From positions 20,586,709 through 20,650,708 of the forward strand of contig CM055103.1 in NCBI GenBank assembly GCA_029204225.1: a stretch of 64,000 nucleotides of DNA. Reading direction: 5' to 3'. Position 1 is the stretch's first letter; every line of letters starts with the position of its first letter. The notes under the pieces are model-generated. The model saw nothing but the letters and a program-made list of their open reading frames with translations, searched no databases and had not been told where the DNA came from. This stretch comes from Diphasiastrum complanatum (taxonomy: Eukaryota; Streptophyta; Lycopodiopsida; Lycopodiales; Lycopodiaceae). The position numbers and the translations under genes are program-made. Below, piece by piece: positions 23,002 through 35,126 of this stretch.

Positions 23002-23930
23002 TTGTCCTCACATAACAATACACTTTCTACGCTCTGCACAAGATTAACTGAGAATGAGAAGCAGATCCGACAAAAACTGAAACAACCAATTTTTTCTCTT
23101 AATGAGCAAGAAAAAATGGATTTGTCTAACGTCACTTTTTGTTCAAAGTTGCACCTCAATAGAGCTCCGTCTTCACTTAACAAGATCTTTGTACACAAAG
23201 AGAATCTTGAACTTGATGTATCTAAGAAGTTCACAGATTTCATAATGGCTGGCATTTCTATTGAGTTGCCACAACCAAAAAAAGAACCAACAAGCGAATC
23301 ATCTTCGTTTGATGGACCAGCTAAAATAGTTCTTTTAAACTTGAAAGATCAAGATGAAAAAGAAGATAGATTTGTATATATAGGAGCCCATCTTGATAGG
23401 CAACATCGAAGAAATTTAGAAAAACTCTTAAGGAAGTACCGTGATGTCTTTGCATGGAATTATAGGGAGATGAAGGGGATATCGCCTAATATAGTCATGC
23501 ACTCCATCCCATTAGAATTAGATGCAAAGCCAGTCCAAGCGAAGCCTTACCACTGTAATCCACTTTATAGATAAAAAATTAAAGAAGATATACAAAGATT
23601 ACTAGCTGCAGGTTTCATTAAGGAGATTGAACACACGACATGGTTATCACCCATTGTGATGGTTCCCAAGAAGATGGTAAATCACCCATTGTGGTGGTTC
23701 CCAAGAAGATGGTAAATCAAGGATATGTGTGGACCTAAAAGAATTTAATAAAGTTAGAAAAAAGGACCACTTTGCTTTACCATTAACCGACGCCATATTG
23801 GAAGAGATGGCAGGAGCATAGGCAATGAGTTTTTTGGATGGCTTTAGCGGTTATTTTTTTATTCCATTAGATCCTAAAGATATTCATAAGATTGCATTTG
23901 CCACAGAGTTTGGTAACTATGCATGTCAGG
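23002..23930 (+). pseudogene. Ty3/gypsy copy G0: start of reverse transcriptase
   Basis: The frame carries the conserved RT entry of plant Ty3/gypsy elements: YRDVFAWNYREMKGISPNIV, HSIPLELDAKPVQ, then after a stop GFIKEI and WLSPIVMVPKK. It continues CVDLKEFNK, LPLTDAILEEM and the first catalytic-Asp motif SFLDGFSGYFFIPL. Damage includes stops at 23572 and 23819 and a ~35-bp tandem duplication at 23644-23713 inside the VPKK region. The frame ends at FGNYAC where an LTR begins at 23931, so the YxDD box is absent. Confidence 0.82.
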
Positions 23931-24934
23931 TGTTGGCAGATTCCAGGGAATCCCCAGATGTCGAGCCAAGCTGAAGACATAAATTATCTCTCACCCATGA
24001 CCGAGGAGGTCTCAAAAGGAGGAGAGCAGAGGAAGCTGAGAGCCGAGCATGAGAGCCGAGGATTACTAGCTAGGGTGACAGTGATTATTCATGTGAGCCT
24101 ACATGGTGAATCCCAGAGAAGGAACGACTATGTAGGAGTATTTTTCAAATTAGTGGAATTGCCACTTGGGCTCCACATGGGTAGCCTTCTTACTTATTTA
24201 AGGGCCCCCCTCTCTTGTGAGGGAGCTTTGAATGTATTGTCAAGTTCTCTTGAGTGAATTAAGAAGATCTTCCATGAGTTCTTGATAATTAAGCTCCTTG
24301 TTCATGGCAATGTTCTTGAGTGAAATTCCTATGAGCATGTTTTGATTTCCTTTTGTGTTTGTGGATTAATAAGATTTCTTGCTTACTCTCTTGCTTGTGG
24401 AAAGTAGATGTGGATTAACTTTCTTGTTTCTTGATTTCATAGATTCAGCATGCAAGTAAACTGTAGAGGCTGAGATTGTGGATCAGATTTGCATACCTTA
24501 TAACAATCATGTCCTCGATTGTTCTTGGGCATTCCAAGCATCAAGAAATGGGTATTTCTTGATTCTTGGGCTGCTAGAGTGCTTTTAGGAATCTAGTTTT
24601 CTTGTTTCTTGTTTCTTGCTGAGTAGCTTAATCTTGTCATTGTTTGTTTCCTGATTTTGGTAGATAGATTGTAGATTTGCTCTCTGATTCAGAACGTTGA
24701 TCTATATTGAGCTAGGATTGGTTGCATGGCTTGTATATGCATGTAGCTGAGTTACGTATCCGTCTCTCCCCACTGACAGGCTGGGAATACACTTTGTTAT
24801 CTGAGAAACACTTCTGCTTGGAAATCATTCTAACAAGAAGACCAAACCATGAAGAACCGTAACCAACGAAAGTAAAAAGAAGAAAGAAAGATAAAAAGAA
24901 CCGTGTTCATAAATTCAGTGAGAATCTGTGAACA
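23931..24934 (+). repeat. Gypsy LTR A
   Basis: It starts TGTTGGCAGATTCCAGG and shares its first few hundred bases (ACCGAGGAGGTCTC, GAGAGCCGAG, GGTGAATCCC) and later blocks with LTR B at 26580 and LTR C at 32616. It ends GTGAACA just before a PBS-like TTTGACACC. It interrupts the RT of gypsy copy G0. Divergence from LTR B is considerable, with large indels. Confidence 0.75.
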
Positions 24935-26579
24935 TTTGACACCATTTCCACAGTTACACAGAAACCAAACTAAGCCAAACCTTTCCGATCTGTGCTGCAA
25001 AACCATCGCTCTGAAGTCTCCCACACATCGCATTACCGAGCATGTCACTTTCATCTCGACCGACGCACAGCTCCATTCTTCACGCTCCTTTTCTAGCCAA
25101 GCTCCACGACTCACGTCTAGACCGGATGACACCTGAAACTACGCACTCACTCTTGACCAAACCTACTTGCAATATCTTGTAAAGTCTTGAGTTAAATTTC
25201 AACCGATGCTCATCGATCAGATCTCACCCGAGCCTTTCCGTTGAAATCTCACCCGGAGCATCTATTCAGGTCTTGACCGACGCCTCTTGTCAGATCTCGA
25301 CCGATGCCTCTTGTCAGATCTCGACCGACGCCTCTTGTCAGATCTCGACCGATGCCTTCTTGACTGACGTCTCCTGTCAGATCTCAATCGATGCCTCCTG
25401 TTAGATCTTGACCGACACCTCATGTTAGATCTCGACCGACGCCTGATGTCAGATCTCGACCGATGCCTCCTGTCAGATCTCGATCGACGTCTCTTGTCAG
25501 ATCTCGGTCGGACACCTCTTGTCAGATCTCGACCGATGCCTCCTCTCAGATCTTGACCGACGCCTCATCTTTGATCTCGATCGACGCCTTCTCTCGGATC
25601 CCAACCGGAGCCGTCTCTTAGATCGCGACCAACCACAACGCCCTTGAACCGTCCTGACCGCATTCAACCACAACCACACCACATTACAACTACATTTGCC
25701 CTTGAATCGCAGCAGACCGCATTCAACCACAACAGACCGCACTCAACCACAAACACACCGCATTCAAACCACATCACTATTGCACCGTAGTGACCGCCTT
25801 GAACCGTCAACCGCAAGCGACTGCACTCCAGCTATTGTATTCACTCGCATTCAACCGCACCCCCACTGCATTCACCCTTGAATCGCAATAGACCGCATTC
25901 AACCGCACCCCAAATGCATTTGCCTTGACTCACAACAGACCACACTCAACCACAGTAGACTGCATTCCAACTGCATCCACTTTTGAACTATCACACCCGC
26001 ATTCAACCACAAACAGCTCGCATTCCAACCGTGACCACATTGAACCGTAGTGATTGCCTTGAATTGTAGCCACCGCATTGAACCACAAACACACCGCATT
26101 CAAACCACTTCCGCCCTGAACCGTAACGATCACATTGGACCATAGCGACCGCCTTGAACCGTAGCGACCGCATCCCAACCACATCCACTCTTGCATCGCA
26201 ACAGACCGCACACCGACTGCCTCCACCCTTGAACCGTGGAGAACACATTCAACTGCATTCCAACTGCATACATTGTTGCACCATAGCGACCGCACTCAAC
26301 CGCATTGAACTATAACTAACTAGCATTCCAACCGCACACACTGTTGCACCGTAGCGACCGCACTCAACTACAAACAGATCGGATTCCCACCGCATCCATT
26401 GTTTTCCAAATGCCCTTGCACCACATTCTAGCCTTGCACTACATTCCACTACAATAGCATTAGATTACCACCGCACCCAAACTCCATTACCACCACAATA
26501 GACCACACCTGCACTACAAGGGAGAGGCAGCATGAGTCTTTAAATTTTCACCAACGACCAGACTTTTAAAATTACGTCC
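24935..26579 (+). mobile_element. Gypsy leader A with 24-bp tandem repeats, no gag
   Basis: Directly after LTR A a PBS-like TTTGACACCATTTCC resembles the plant gypsy Asp-tRNA site TGGCGCCGTTGCC with changes. From about 25200 to 25630 runs a tandem array of a roughly 24-bp unit, core GATCTCGACCGATGCCTC. From about 25630 to 26500 runs a second array of a shorter unit, core CGCATTCAACCGCA. No coding sequence follows: LTR B begins at 26580 without a polypurine tract. This is therefore either a leader-only derivative or a recombination product. Confidence 0.65.
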
Positions 26580-27761
26580 TGTTGGCTGATTCTGACAAAT
26601 CCCCAAGATACTCGGACAGAGCAACTCAAGAGCAACTCTCACCTTAGACCGAGGAGGTCTCTGAGAAGACGAGACTAATGAAGACTGAGAGCCGAGTATG
26701 AGAGCCGAGAAATACTAGTTAGGGAAGACATGCAAGAACTGTGTAAGCCTCATGGTGAATCCCGGAAGATGGAATGACCATGTAGGAACTAGTATTTCTA
26801 AGCAAATGTAATAAATGCAAGTAGACCTCTCTTAAAGAAAGTAGAGTGAGCTACCTTTTGATTGTGACTTCTAGTGGAGAGTATTATTCCACTTGTAATT
26901 TGTGAAATGTGGAAATTCCACTAGGATGCCACCTAAGGAGCTCTCTTGCTTATTTAAGAGACTCCCTCTTTGTGAAGAGAAGCTTTTTGCATTGTATCTA
27001 CTCCATGCTTAATAAGAAGATTTTCCATGAGTTTGATGCTACACTAAGCTCCTTGATCATGATGGTTCTCTTGAGTGATGCCCCTATGATCATGCCCTTC
27101 CATTCATATTGTGTGTGGTTGTGAATTTAGAGTGGATTAGTTTTCTTGCTTTCCTAGTTGTGGATTAGATTTTTTGCTTTCCTAGTTGTGGATTAGATTT
27201 CTTGCTTTCTTGTGGATTAATGTAGGAGCCAGCATTCAAGTAAACTAAATAGGCTGGATCTGTGGTGTGATCCTTGCATATCCCTGTACAATCCAGTTTT
27301 TGATGTTCTTGGGATGTCCAAGAATCAAAAGGCTGGTTGGTTTCTTGATTGTTGGACTTCTAGCATGCTGTAGATTAGTTTCTTGTTTCTTGTTTTGTCA
27401 ATTTATGCAAGGTAGTTTACTGTTAATGTAGTGTAGGCTCTGATTTCAGTCCATTTTAAGTGTAGGTAGCTGTAGAATCTGTAGAACGTTCATTGGTTTG
27501 TATGTTGATATGTGAATGAGCATTCTTGGCTTGCATCCATGTAGAATGTAAGTGCGTTCAAGAGCGACGTCCCTGAGGAGTCCTCTGACAGGCAGGACGA
27601 CGACACTCTATCCCTTCTGCCTGGGTTGGCATTGTTAAATCAAGAAGACATCTAACGAATGCCTTTAAGCCAGGTAACAGGCAAAAATGATTCTGAAGAA
27701 GTAGAAAGAATCAGAGAAATGAGTGAACAACAGGTCCTCTGGAGCAGGGGATCTGTCAACA
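26580..27761 (+). repeat. Gypsy LTR B
   Basis: A 1,182-bp LTR starting TGTTGGCTGATTC and ending TCTGTCAACA. It is followed by the PBS-like TTTGACACCGTTGCCC, closely matching the canonical plant gypsy Asp-tRNA type site. It contains a short tandem repeat of TGTGGATTAGATTTCTTGC around 27130-27215. It is taken as the 5' LTR of gypsy copy G2, whose 3' LTR is LTR C. Confidence 0.78.
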
Positions 27762-28969
27762 TTTGACACCGTTGCCCATTGAACTCCAACACATTCTACA
27801 TCAGAATCCCGCAACCTTGTCCACGCTTAGATCCCTAAAACAACATTCCAATTCTTTAAACAAATCTGAGTTTCTACACACTGACCAGAGCCACATCGTT
27901 GGCTCCATCATTCCCAAATCCACGAGCTGTTAGCCTCGCCAATCACTTGTCAACAAACACACTCACAGACCTGGATTCAATTCTATTCAAGCTCATGCTC
28001 CTCCCGTTCCGCACGCTGAAATCTCAACCGGAGCCCAAGCTTCGACTGTCAACCGGAGCTCCAGCTCACAGCTCAACGGGAGCTCACGCTTCAAATCTCA
28101 ACCAAAGGTCTCTGTAAAATCTCAACCAGAGGCCTTTGTCAATTCTCAACTGGAGCTCTCTGTGAAATCTCAACCAAAGCACCAGCTTCAGATCTCAACC
28201 GGAGACCTCAATAAACTCTCAACCGGAGACCTCAATAAACTCTCAACCGGAGGCCCATCTTAAATCTCGACTGAAGCGCTCGCTGGAATCTCAACCGAAG
28301 TGTTCGCTGAGATCTCAACCGAAGCGCTCGCTGGAATCTCAGCCAAAGTGCTTGCTGAAATCTCGACCGAAGTGGCAGCTTAGACCTCGACCAAAGCCGA
28401 ATTGCTCGTTGAAATCTTAACCAAAGTGGCTGCTCAGATCTTGACCAGAGTTGAAGTGATCTCGACCGGAGAAATCTCGACGAAAGTGCTCCCTGAGATC
28501 TCGACCGAAGTATCGTTGGAGTCTCGACCGAAGTGCCCCCTGAGGTCTCGACCGCAGTGCTCCCTGCGATCTCGATCGAAAAATTGCTAATGTCTCGACC
28601 GAAGTGCTCGCTCAGATCTCGACCGAAGCTGAAGTGATCTCGACCGGAGCCAAAGCAATCAGATTAAATCTCGACCAGAGCAATTAACACCCAATCTCGA
28701 CCGGACCGTAACTTTTGATCTACATCTCTGATTGCCATTTCGACCAAACCACCATCTTTCCAACACCTTTGAAACTAAAATTTTTCTTTTTTTTTTTTAC
28801 AAAAAACAGCACTCATACCAATAGAAAGCCCTTTTTATACTGAGTCTCCACCTTCACTTCCTTCAACACCCTAAAAAATCCAAAAAACACCAAAAAACCT
28901 AAAAAATCGAAAACACCAAAAATCCTATAAAATCCAAAAACACCAGCAACTCATACCCCAGTACCCAAT
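27762..28969 (+). mobile_element. Gypsy G2 PBS and leader with 24-bp tandem repeats
   Basis: After the PBS, the leader from about 28017 to 28700 is a degenerate tandem array of a ~24-bp unit, core ATCTCRACCGRAG followed by a variable GCTCGCTG-like part. Period and core match the array in leader A even though the flanks differ. Open frames here are repeat translations. An A-rich stretch with AAAAACACCAAAAA precedes the gag start. Confidence 0.75.
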
Positions 28970-30316
28970 GGACCAACAAAACAATCCTCAAGTCCTAGAT
29001 GATTATCCATATGAGATCAGGTCCCCTGAAGCTGAATAGATCAGACGTCATAGGTTCTATCGAATGAGAGCCGAACTCCAAGAGCCATCCACAAACCCAT
29101 TCAATGGACAAGATCCTAATAGAGCCGAGTCTTCATGCGCACGACCCCGTTTTTATGCTGCTGACCCCTCACAGGCCAGAACCAACCTTAATGGAGTCCC
29201 TGCTACCCACGGAGCTGATCTTGAAAGACGTACACCCAAGCTAGATCTACCAAAGTTTGACGGTAGTTCGGACCCTCAAAGATTTTTGCAAATCTTTGAG
29301 AATGCATGTGATGTATATGGCAAGACATCACCCGATGCCATGATTCAACTCTTCTCGATGACCATGATCGATCGAGCACAAGAATGGTTTTTTAACCTTG
29401 ATCGTGAAGATAAACATGACAGGTCACTCTTGAAGGAGGCCTTTATCAAACGCTTCAAGCCATTTCACTTGATATAAAGCCCTTTTGTCAAGCTAAGTAA
29501 TATCAAAATGACAAAAGACGAACGAGTACGAGACTATATTGAGCATTTCAAATATCTCAAAAGTCAAGTACAAGAACAGCCCTCTGAACAGATGCTCATC
29601 ATTTGGTTGTTAGTCGGTCTTCCAAGATAAATTAGATGCGAGCTTAAATCCAATGATGAATATACAAGCCTAAAGTTAGCTATGTATGATGCCATCAAGG
29701 AAGAAGACGAAGGATCAGATATTGACGAATCTAGAGAAAGGCAAGCACCACGTGCTCATGTCCATGAGTGGAAGCCGATCGAGGACACCCGAGATCAGCT
29801 TTGGAAATCACATATGGCATTGCTTAATAAGCAACACCAACTTCAGATGGAGAAACTCACCAATGAGTTTCAAGCTACTCTGAAGTCTATCCAAAGTAGT
29901 ATGCCTCGTCAGTCAACCCTGCACATGTACCTTATAGACGAAAAACAATATGGTGCCCACACTGCCGGGCTACGCATTCTGTTGATGCTTGTCCTTCATA
30001 TCGACCTATCCAAGCACATACAGTTCAACAATATGAAGAACACCCATCACAATCTAGAAATGTCTTCCCTTATCCTAACTATTCATCAGAAAGTCCAGAA
30101 CCACTAGCCATACAAGATGGCTACGCCATTATACAAGGGCCACTGCACACTAGATGTTTCATCTATGGTGAAACTGGCCACTTCATGGTTGATTGTCCAG
30201 TCAAGACCAAGTACCATCCTGAGTGCCCCAACTGTATAAGAAAACACAGTTTCAAAGACTGTCCAAAGCAACACGCTAAGATCCTACCTGCCCGTCACGT
30301 CAATTATGAATCATAA
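28970..30316 (+). pseudogene. gag: Gypsy G2 gag with three zinc-knuckle-like motifs
   Basis: The gag frame begins MDQQNNPQVLDDYPYE at 28970, meets a stop at 29036-29038, then runs from 29064. The Retrotrans_gag core reads PKLDLPKFDGSSDPQRFLQI, then FENACDVYG, and later AQEWFFNLDRED and FIKRFKPF. After stops at 29475 and 29627 a basic/coiled region (LNKQHQLQMEKLTNEFQATL) follows. A frameshift leads to CPHCRATHSVDAC, a degenerate FIYGETGHFMVDC, and CPNCIRKHSFKDC. Gag packages the element RNA; the stops and frameshifts make this copy non-functional. Homology stops at about 30316. Confidence 0.82.
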
Positions 30317-31170
30317 TAGGATCTTCACGACAACACCATGAGCACCATAGCAACCAACAGTTAAACTTGTTGCTCGATTGAGAAGTTTCTTGTAAACTTC
30401 TACATCACCATCCAATACGCCAGTACCATAATGCAAAAAGACAATCTGAAATGAGTCCTTGTCGAAAGAAAGTAAAACCGATATTCCATCATTTGCTACA
30501 ATGTCCAACCAAGAGCAACCTCCATAGGGAATTGACAGTTTTTCTCCCCTTCTACAAACTCAAATCTATTTGTCTTTCCACATGCAAATAAGATTTCCAA
30601 TGTGCCACTACACAATACATCTAGGATTCGAAAATCCAGATAGAGATTCGGTTTTGAATCTCTTGTTCAAAGATGTCCTCAGGACATAGTACCTCAACCA
30701 TACCTGCATCTCCAGCTATATCTTACAACATCTGCTATCAATGATGGTAGATTTAGTGTAACCAACCCTGTCTTGTTTTGACAAGGGCATGTCAGAGTAA
30801 GTCACATTACTCTACAAAACTACTGAAATATTGCAACTATCAAGGTACATTATCAATGTTGATGAATGCAAGTTTTGTTCGACAAGTGCTATACAGTTCT
30901 CACTATCTGTAATGTTTGTTTATTTCCTTGTTTCTCTTCACCTATTTTGTATGACTGATTTTTGCATGAGGAATAGGTATTGCATGAGAGTCTTCTGTAG
31001 AGCATCTCCAGATTACCATGTACAGCAGTTTCAAGTTTTTGAAAACTATCAGAAATCCATGACAAGTTAGAGTTGATTCCTACACCTCATTGCCATATTA
31101 TTCTTTGAGTCAACTACAGCAAGATCGAAACAAATTTAGTTAAAATTTGTTCAATCTTTAGTCCAGTCAC
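30317..31170. other. Unassigned insert in gypsy G2
   Basis: This ~850-bp segment sits where protease and RT should follow gag. It contains no pol motif. A minus-strand frame (30508-30311) reads VLLSFDKDSFQIVFLHYGTG, which is not a gypsy motif and could be captured sequence. No terminal inverted repeats or target-site duplication were seen. Confidence 0.4.
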
Positions 31171-32330
31171 ATGTTCAACGAGTTTCAACTACGTGTTCCA
31201 CACGTCGATCCAATCCTAATCATGAATAGTCACCAGCAACAACATCCCCACCAACAGATTTTAGGGGGGGGGGGAGGAAATGGATCTGCCTGGATCCACT
31301 GGAGCAATTACGCTGCCAACAACAACACCAGCAAGATTGACAGCCAAGGTCACAAACCCAAAGTCGACAATGACAAGGCTAAGAAGACAGATGGGCAATC
31401 CAAAGCGACTCGATCAGAAGAAGTACCCCAGTCACAACGAAGATCCTTCAGAAAGGGAAACACAAGCATTGGAAAATCAGTCTCCTTCTTCAACCAACCT
31501 CTTGCCATACTTCTGCACCCATTCTCATGTCTATTGTCCACACCATCTACCGTTGTCACTACCACCCTCCCTTCCATCTGTTTTTTTATCATCAGTTTAC
31601 TGTTCTTCTGACAAATTCCCAGTTTTTGATAGTCTTACCGAAGCAGCTGATAGATCATTGCAAGTGTCTTGTGGAGACCAACTACCACCTATATTGGTTG
31701 TTCGGCCAAAAAAGACCTACAAAAGTAGGCAAAGCAGCTAGAAGAAATAAAAAGAAAGATCCAGGAAGCTGAGGAGGAAAGGACAAAACTTAAACAGCAG
31801 ATGAGTCAAATCAATCTTGATCAAAAGCAACTCTCTGGAGTAATGATAGTTGAATCCCCTCTTATGAAGCCCAAAGAGATCCAAAAGTAACGGATCAAAA
31901 GAAAGAGTTGCAGAAAATGAAAGATGAAGACATCCGTGAACCTGCAAATAAAGCAAGCTCCTCACCTAGCAAGTGGTGGTCAAAGCTTGGCATTGCAAGA
32001 GTCCAAGGCTGCAACTGTAGAACTATCAGTTCCTTCATCCTTTCACCAAACCTTCATCATGTTTCCTTACCGTTATCAAACCGTCCATCCAAATCTATTC
32101 CTACCACCAGTTTTTGATGAATCCATCCCCTTGAGACTGATAATTAAAGTTTGTGCAACCTGCAGATCAAAGGTTTTCTTTGAGACTGGAACTTCAACTG
32201 AGAGAAGAACCATGGAAACACCAAGAGGCAAATGGAGGATACAGACCTCCCAGAAGAAACCAAAGATGGAATCTGCCAAGAAACCAAATATGAAACCGTC
32301 AATGGCATATACAAGTGACTAAACAAAGAG
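31171..32330 (+). pseudogene. Non-canonical coding-like segment of gypsy G2
   Basis: Adjacent frames give a Q/H/G/N-rich stretch (SHQQQHPHQQILGGGGGNG), a charged part, then a predicted coiled coil (IKRKIQEAEEERTKLKQQMS, INLDQKQ) near 31745-31840. A frame from 31924 to 32322 follows, with FETGTSTERRTMETPRGKWR and lysine-rich repeats. Frameshifts and a stop separate them. It lies between gag and the 3' polypurine tract, in place of pol. I do not recognise the family: it may be an extra ORF of the element or a transduced host gene piece. Confidence 0.4.
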
Positions 32331-32615
32331 ACACATGGAAAGCACTCGAGCATGCAAGTTGTGAAGATGCTGAGAAGTCTCCACATTTTGAGAATGTCAA
32401 CCCATTACAACAATAAGACATTCTAAATCCAATTGCGACAATTTGTGAAAAATAGTTTTTGTGATAAAGACTAGCGACAATAAGCACTTGGTTTTATGTA
32501 AGCGAACGAGGATATATGCTTTTCCAAGTGACGATCAAAGATTCCAATACAAAGCGGAGCAACATCGTCCAGTATGAGTTGCAGTGGGTCCTGCAACACA
32601 TTAGGGGTGGGATAA

Positions 32616-32855
32616 TGTTGGCTGATTTTGACGAATCCCTAAGATACTCGGACAGAGCATCTTAAGAGCACCTCTCACCTTAGACCGAGGAGGTCTCTGA
32701 GAAGACGAGACTAATGAAGACTGAGAGCCGAGTATGAGAGCTGAGAAGTACTAGCTAGGGAAGACATGCAAGAACTGTATAAGCCTCATGGTGAATCCCG
32801 GAAGATGGAATGACCATGTAGGAACTAGTATTTCTAAGCAAATGTAATAAATGCA
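32616..32855 (+). repeat. Gypsy LTR C, truncated 3' LTR of G2
   Basis: A polypurine tract AGGGGTGGGATAA (32603-32615) is followed by TGTTGGCTGATTTTGAC, closely matching LTR B for about 240 bp up to AAATGTAATAAATGCA. The LTR then stops and gag-proximal sequence of another gypsy copy (G3) begins. The intact PPT and LTR edge confirm it as the 3' LTR of G2; the truncation at 32855 is a recombination or deletion junction. Confidence 0.82.
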
Positions 32856-32930
32856 CTTCCAAACATTAGTCAAGTTACCAAAGAGGCCAAGAGGCCTATT
32901 TCCACAATCCTAAGGTACTCTAGAGTTATT

Positions 32931-33502
32931 ATGGATCGTCCTTATGATCCCAATTCCACAGAGGACTATCCACCAGAGATGGTGTCCCCATCTACTTAAC
33001 AGACTTGATTTAATTGATATTCCAGGATGAAATCCCAAGTCCAAGAGCCATCCACCAACCCATTTGACATATGGGAACCCATGCGTTTTGAAGCTCCATA
33101 CGGTCGACCACATTTTCATGCTGCATAATCTTCACATGCACGAGTTCACTTAAACGGAGCTTTTGCAAATAATGTTCCGTGTACTAAAAAATTTACTCCA
33201 AAGCTAGATTTACCTAAGTACGATGGTAACACTGATCCTCAAAGATTTCTTCAAGTCTTTGAGAATGCATGTGATATCTATGGTGAGACATCACCAGACG
33301 CCATGGTACAGCTCTTCTCGATGACCATGATCGAGCACGAGAATGGTTTTTTAACTTTGATTGTGAAGATAAACGAGACTAGTCACTCTTAAAGGAGGCA
33401 TTTATCAAATGCTTCAAGCCATTTCGCTTGATCGAAAGTCCTTTTGTCAAGCTAAGGAACATCAAAATGACAAAAGATGAGAAAGTACGTGACTATTTAG
33501 TT
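32931..33502 (+). pseudogene. gag: Gypsy G3 gag, decayed
   Basis: The second gag of the same gypsy family starts MDRPYDPNSTEDYPPE at 32931 and has early stops. It regains homology with QEPSTNPF, PKLDLPKYDGNTDPQRFLQV, FENACDIYGETSPDAM and the downstream ECFKPFR-like part. Small deletions cause frameshifts after SMTMI. At about 33502 the gag frame (KDEKVRDY) is joined directly to the C-terminal RT region, marking a large internal deletion of protease and most of RT. Confidence 0.8.
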
Positions 33503-34015
33503 GTGGTAGATCCTCGCTGGACTGAAGAATGAATTAAAGCCTTTGAGGAGTTGAAAACAGCCCTTACCACGTCACCCATACTCCGCTCGCCAGATTACAC
33601 GAAAGAGTTCCATGTGTATACTGAAGCCAATAAGTATGCCATTGGAGGTCTTCTTGCACAACCGGACGAGTATGACAAAGAGCAGGCAACTAGTGCCTAC
33701 TGAAGTAGACTATACAACCACTGAGAGAGAAGCATTGGCTATGGTCTATGCTGTACAACAACTAAGACATTATTTACTAGGCCAGGCCTTTGCATTCTAC
33801 ACCGACCATCAAGCCCTATTATATATTGTTAATAAATCCTATAAAACGGGATGTATAGCTCGATGGCTATTGATACTAGAGGAATTTAATTTCTGCATAG
33901 TTGTTCGGAAAGGGACCCAACATTTCATGGCGAATCACCTTTCCTGGCTACCTAATGCTGAACAAGCAACTGCACCAGTCAACGATGATATCCCTGATGC
34001 ATGCCTTTTTTAGAT
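33503..34015 (+). pseudogene. Gypsy G3 RT connection and RNase H
   Basis: DPRWTEE-stop-IKAFEELKTALTTSPILR at the start is the conserved end of the plant gypsy RT. It leads into RNase H: FHVYTEANKYAIGGLLAQ, TTEREALAMVYAVQQLRHYL, FYTDHQALLYI and RKGTQHFMANHLSW. RNase H removes the RNA template. The usual FHVYTDAS is TEAN, so the first catalytic Asp is replaced. At least one stop and one frameshift are present. Confidence 0.82.
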
Positions 34016-34169
34016 TGATGCTACACCCTTATGGGTTGAGGAGGTCACTCAGTTCCTAACAACAGGCAGACTCAAAGAAGGCCTGAGTACGGTGGAATTT
34101 TGGCTTAAAGCAGTGCCCTTTCAATTAATAGCCAGACAACTTTACAAACGGGACGTTGACAGTATAATT

Positions 34170-35126
34170 CAATAATGTGTTTATGAATCTGAGATACGGC
34201 CTATCATATCTCAGGCTCATGAGGGCATTGGCGGCGGCCACTTTTCTGTTGAAGACACAGCTAAGATTATCCTTCGAGCATGATTGTGGTGGCTATCTTT
34301 GTTTAAAGACACATTTGCTATCATTAAAACATGTGATGCTTGTCAATGAGCCAAGAAAAAAACCAAAGTAGACTTCACACCACTGACTCCCATTATAGAA
34401 GGCGAAGCCTTCCATAAGTGGGGAATTGACTTTGTTAGACCAATCAGTCCAGCAGCGAAACATACCCAAGCCCGTTACATCCTCATAGCAACAGATTACA
34501 CCACTAAGTGGGTTGAGGCTCGAGCAATGAAGGACGCCAACGCAAAAACTGTTGCGCATTTTCTTTACAAAAATATTATTACACATTTTGGCTGTCCTAT
34601 AGAGCTAGTTAGTTATCGTGACACGCATTTTTTAAATGTTGTCATTGATAATTTACTATGCCATTACCTTGTTGTTCACCAAAAGAGTACACCGTATTAT
34701 CCTAGGTGTAATGGCCAGGCCGAATCAACTAACAAGACGATATGTAAAATTTTGACAAAGATAGTTGAAACCAGTCACTCTGATTGGGAAACAAAACTTT
34801 TTTCAGCTATCTGGGCTTACCGCACCACCTCGAAGAAAGCCACTGGGTGGGTTATCCCTTTCCACTTGATATATGGTCAAGAGGCGGCAATGCCTGTAGA
34901 ATTCTTAGTGCCTTCGCTAAGAGTCATGGAAGCTTTTTCTACAGATCTCTGTGAAAAAGCTACAATTGAGAAAACAGGTCAAGACTAGGCTATTTACGTT
35001 AGCTCAGTTATGCGAGACAAGACTCATATCTTATCATGCACAACTGGTTAACAAACGACGCCAAAAGTCCTGGCATGACCATCACCTACGCAAAAAAAAG
35101 CTACACTTAGGTGACCAGGTACTTTT
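34170..35126 (+). pseudogene. Gypsy G3 integrase, catalytic Asp lost
   Basis: The HHCC zinc region is recognisable (SQAHEGIGGGHFS ... TCDACQ), with two stops. The core reads HKWGIDFV (first Asp), then GCPIELVSYRDTHFLN, where the canonical SDRGTHF is SYRDTHF so the second catalytic Asp is Tyr. NGQAESTNKTI carries the Glu. The C-terminal GDQVLF motif follows at 35110. The gene is cut at 35126 by insertion of the young copia element, and its continuation is not seen on the other side. Confidence 0.85.

Noticed and set aside
25200-28700. CRISPR-like appearance of regularly spaced repeats
   Set aside because: The arrays are directly tandem, degenerate, lack unique spacers and sit in gypsy leaders of a plant genome.
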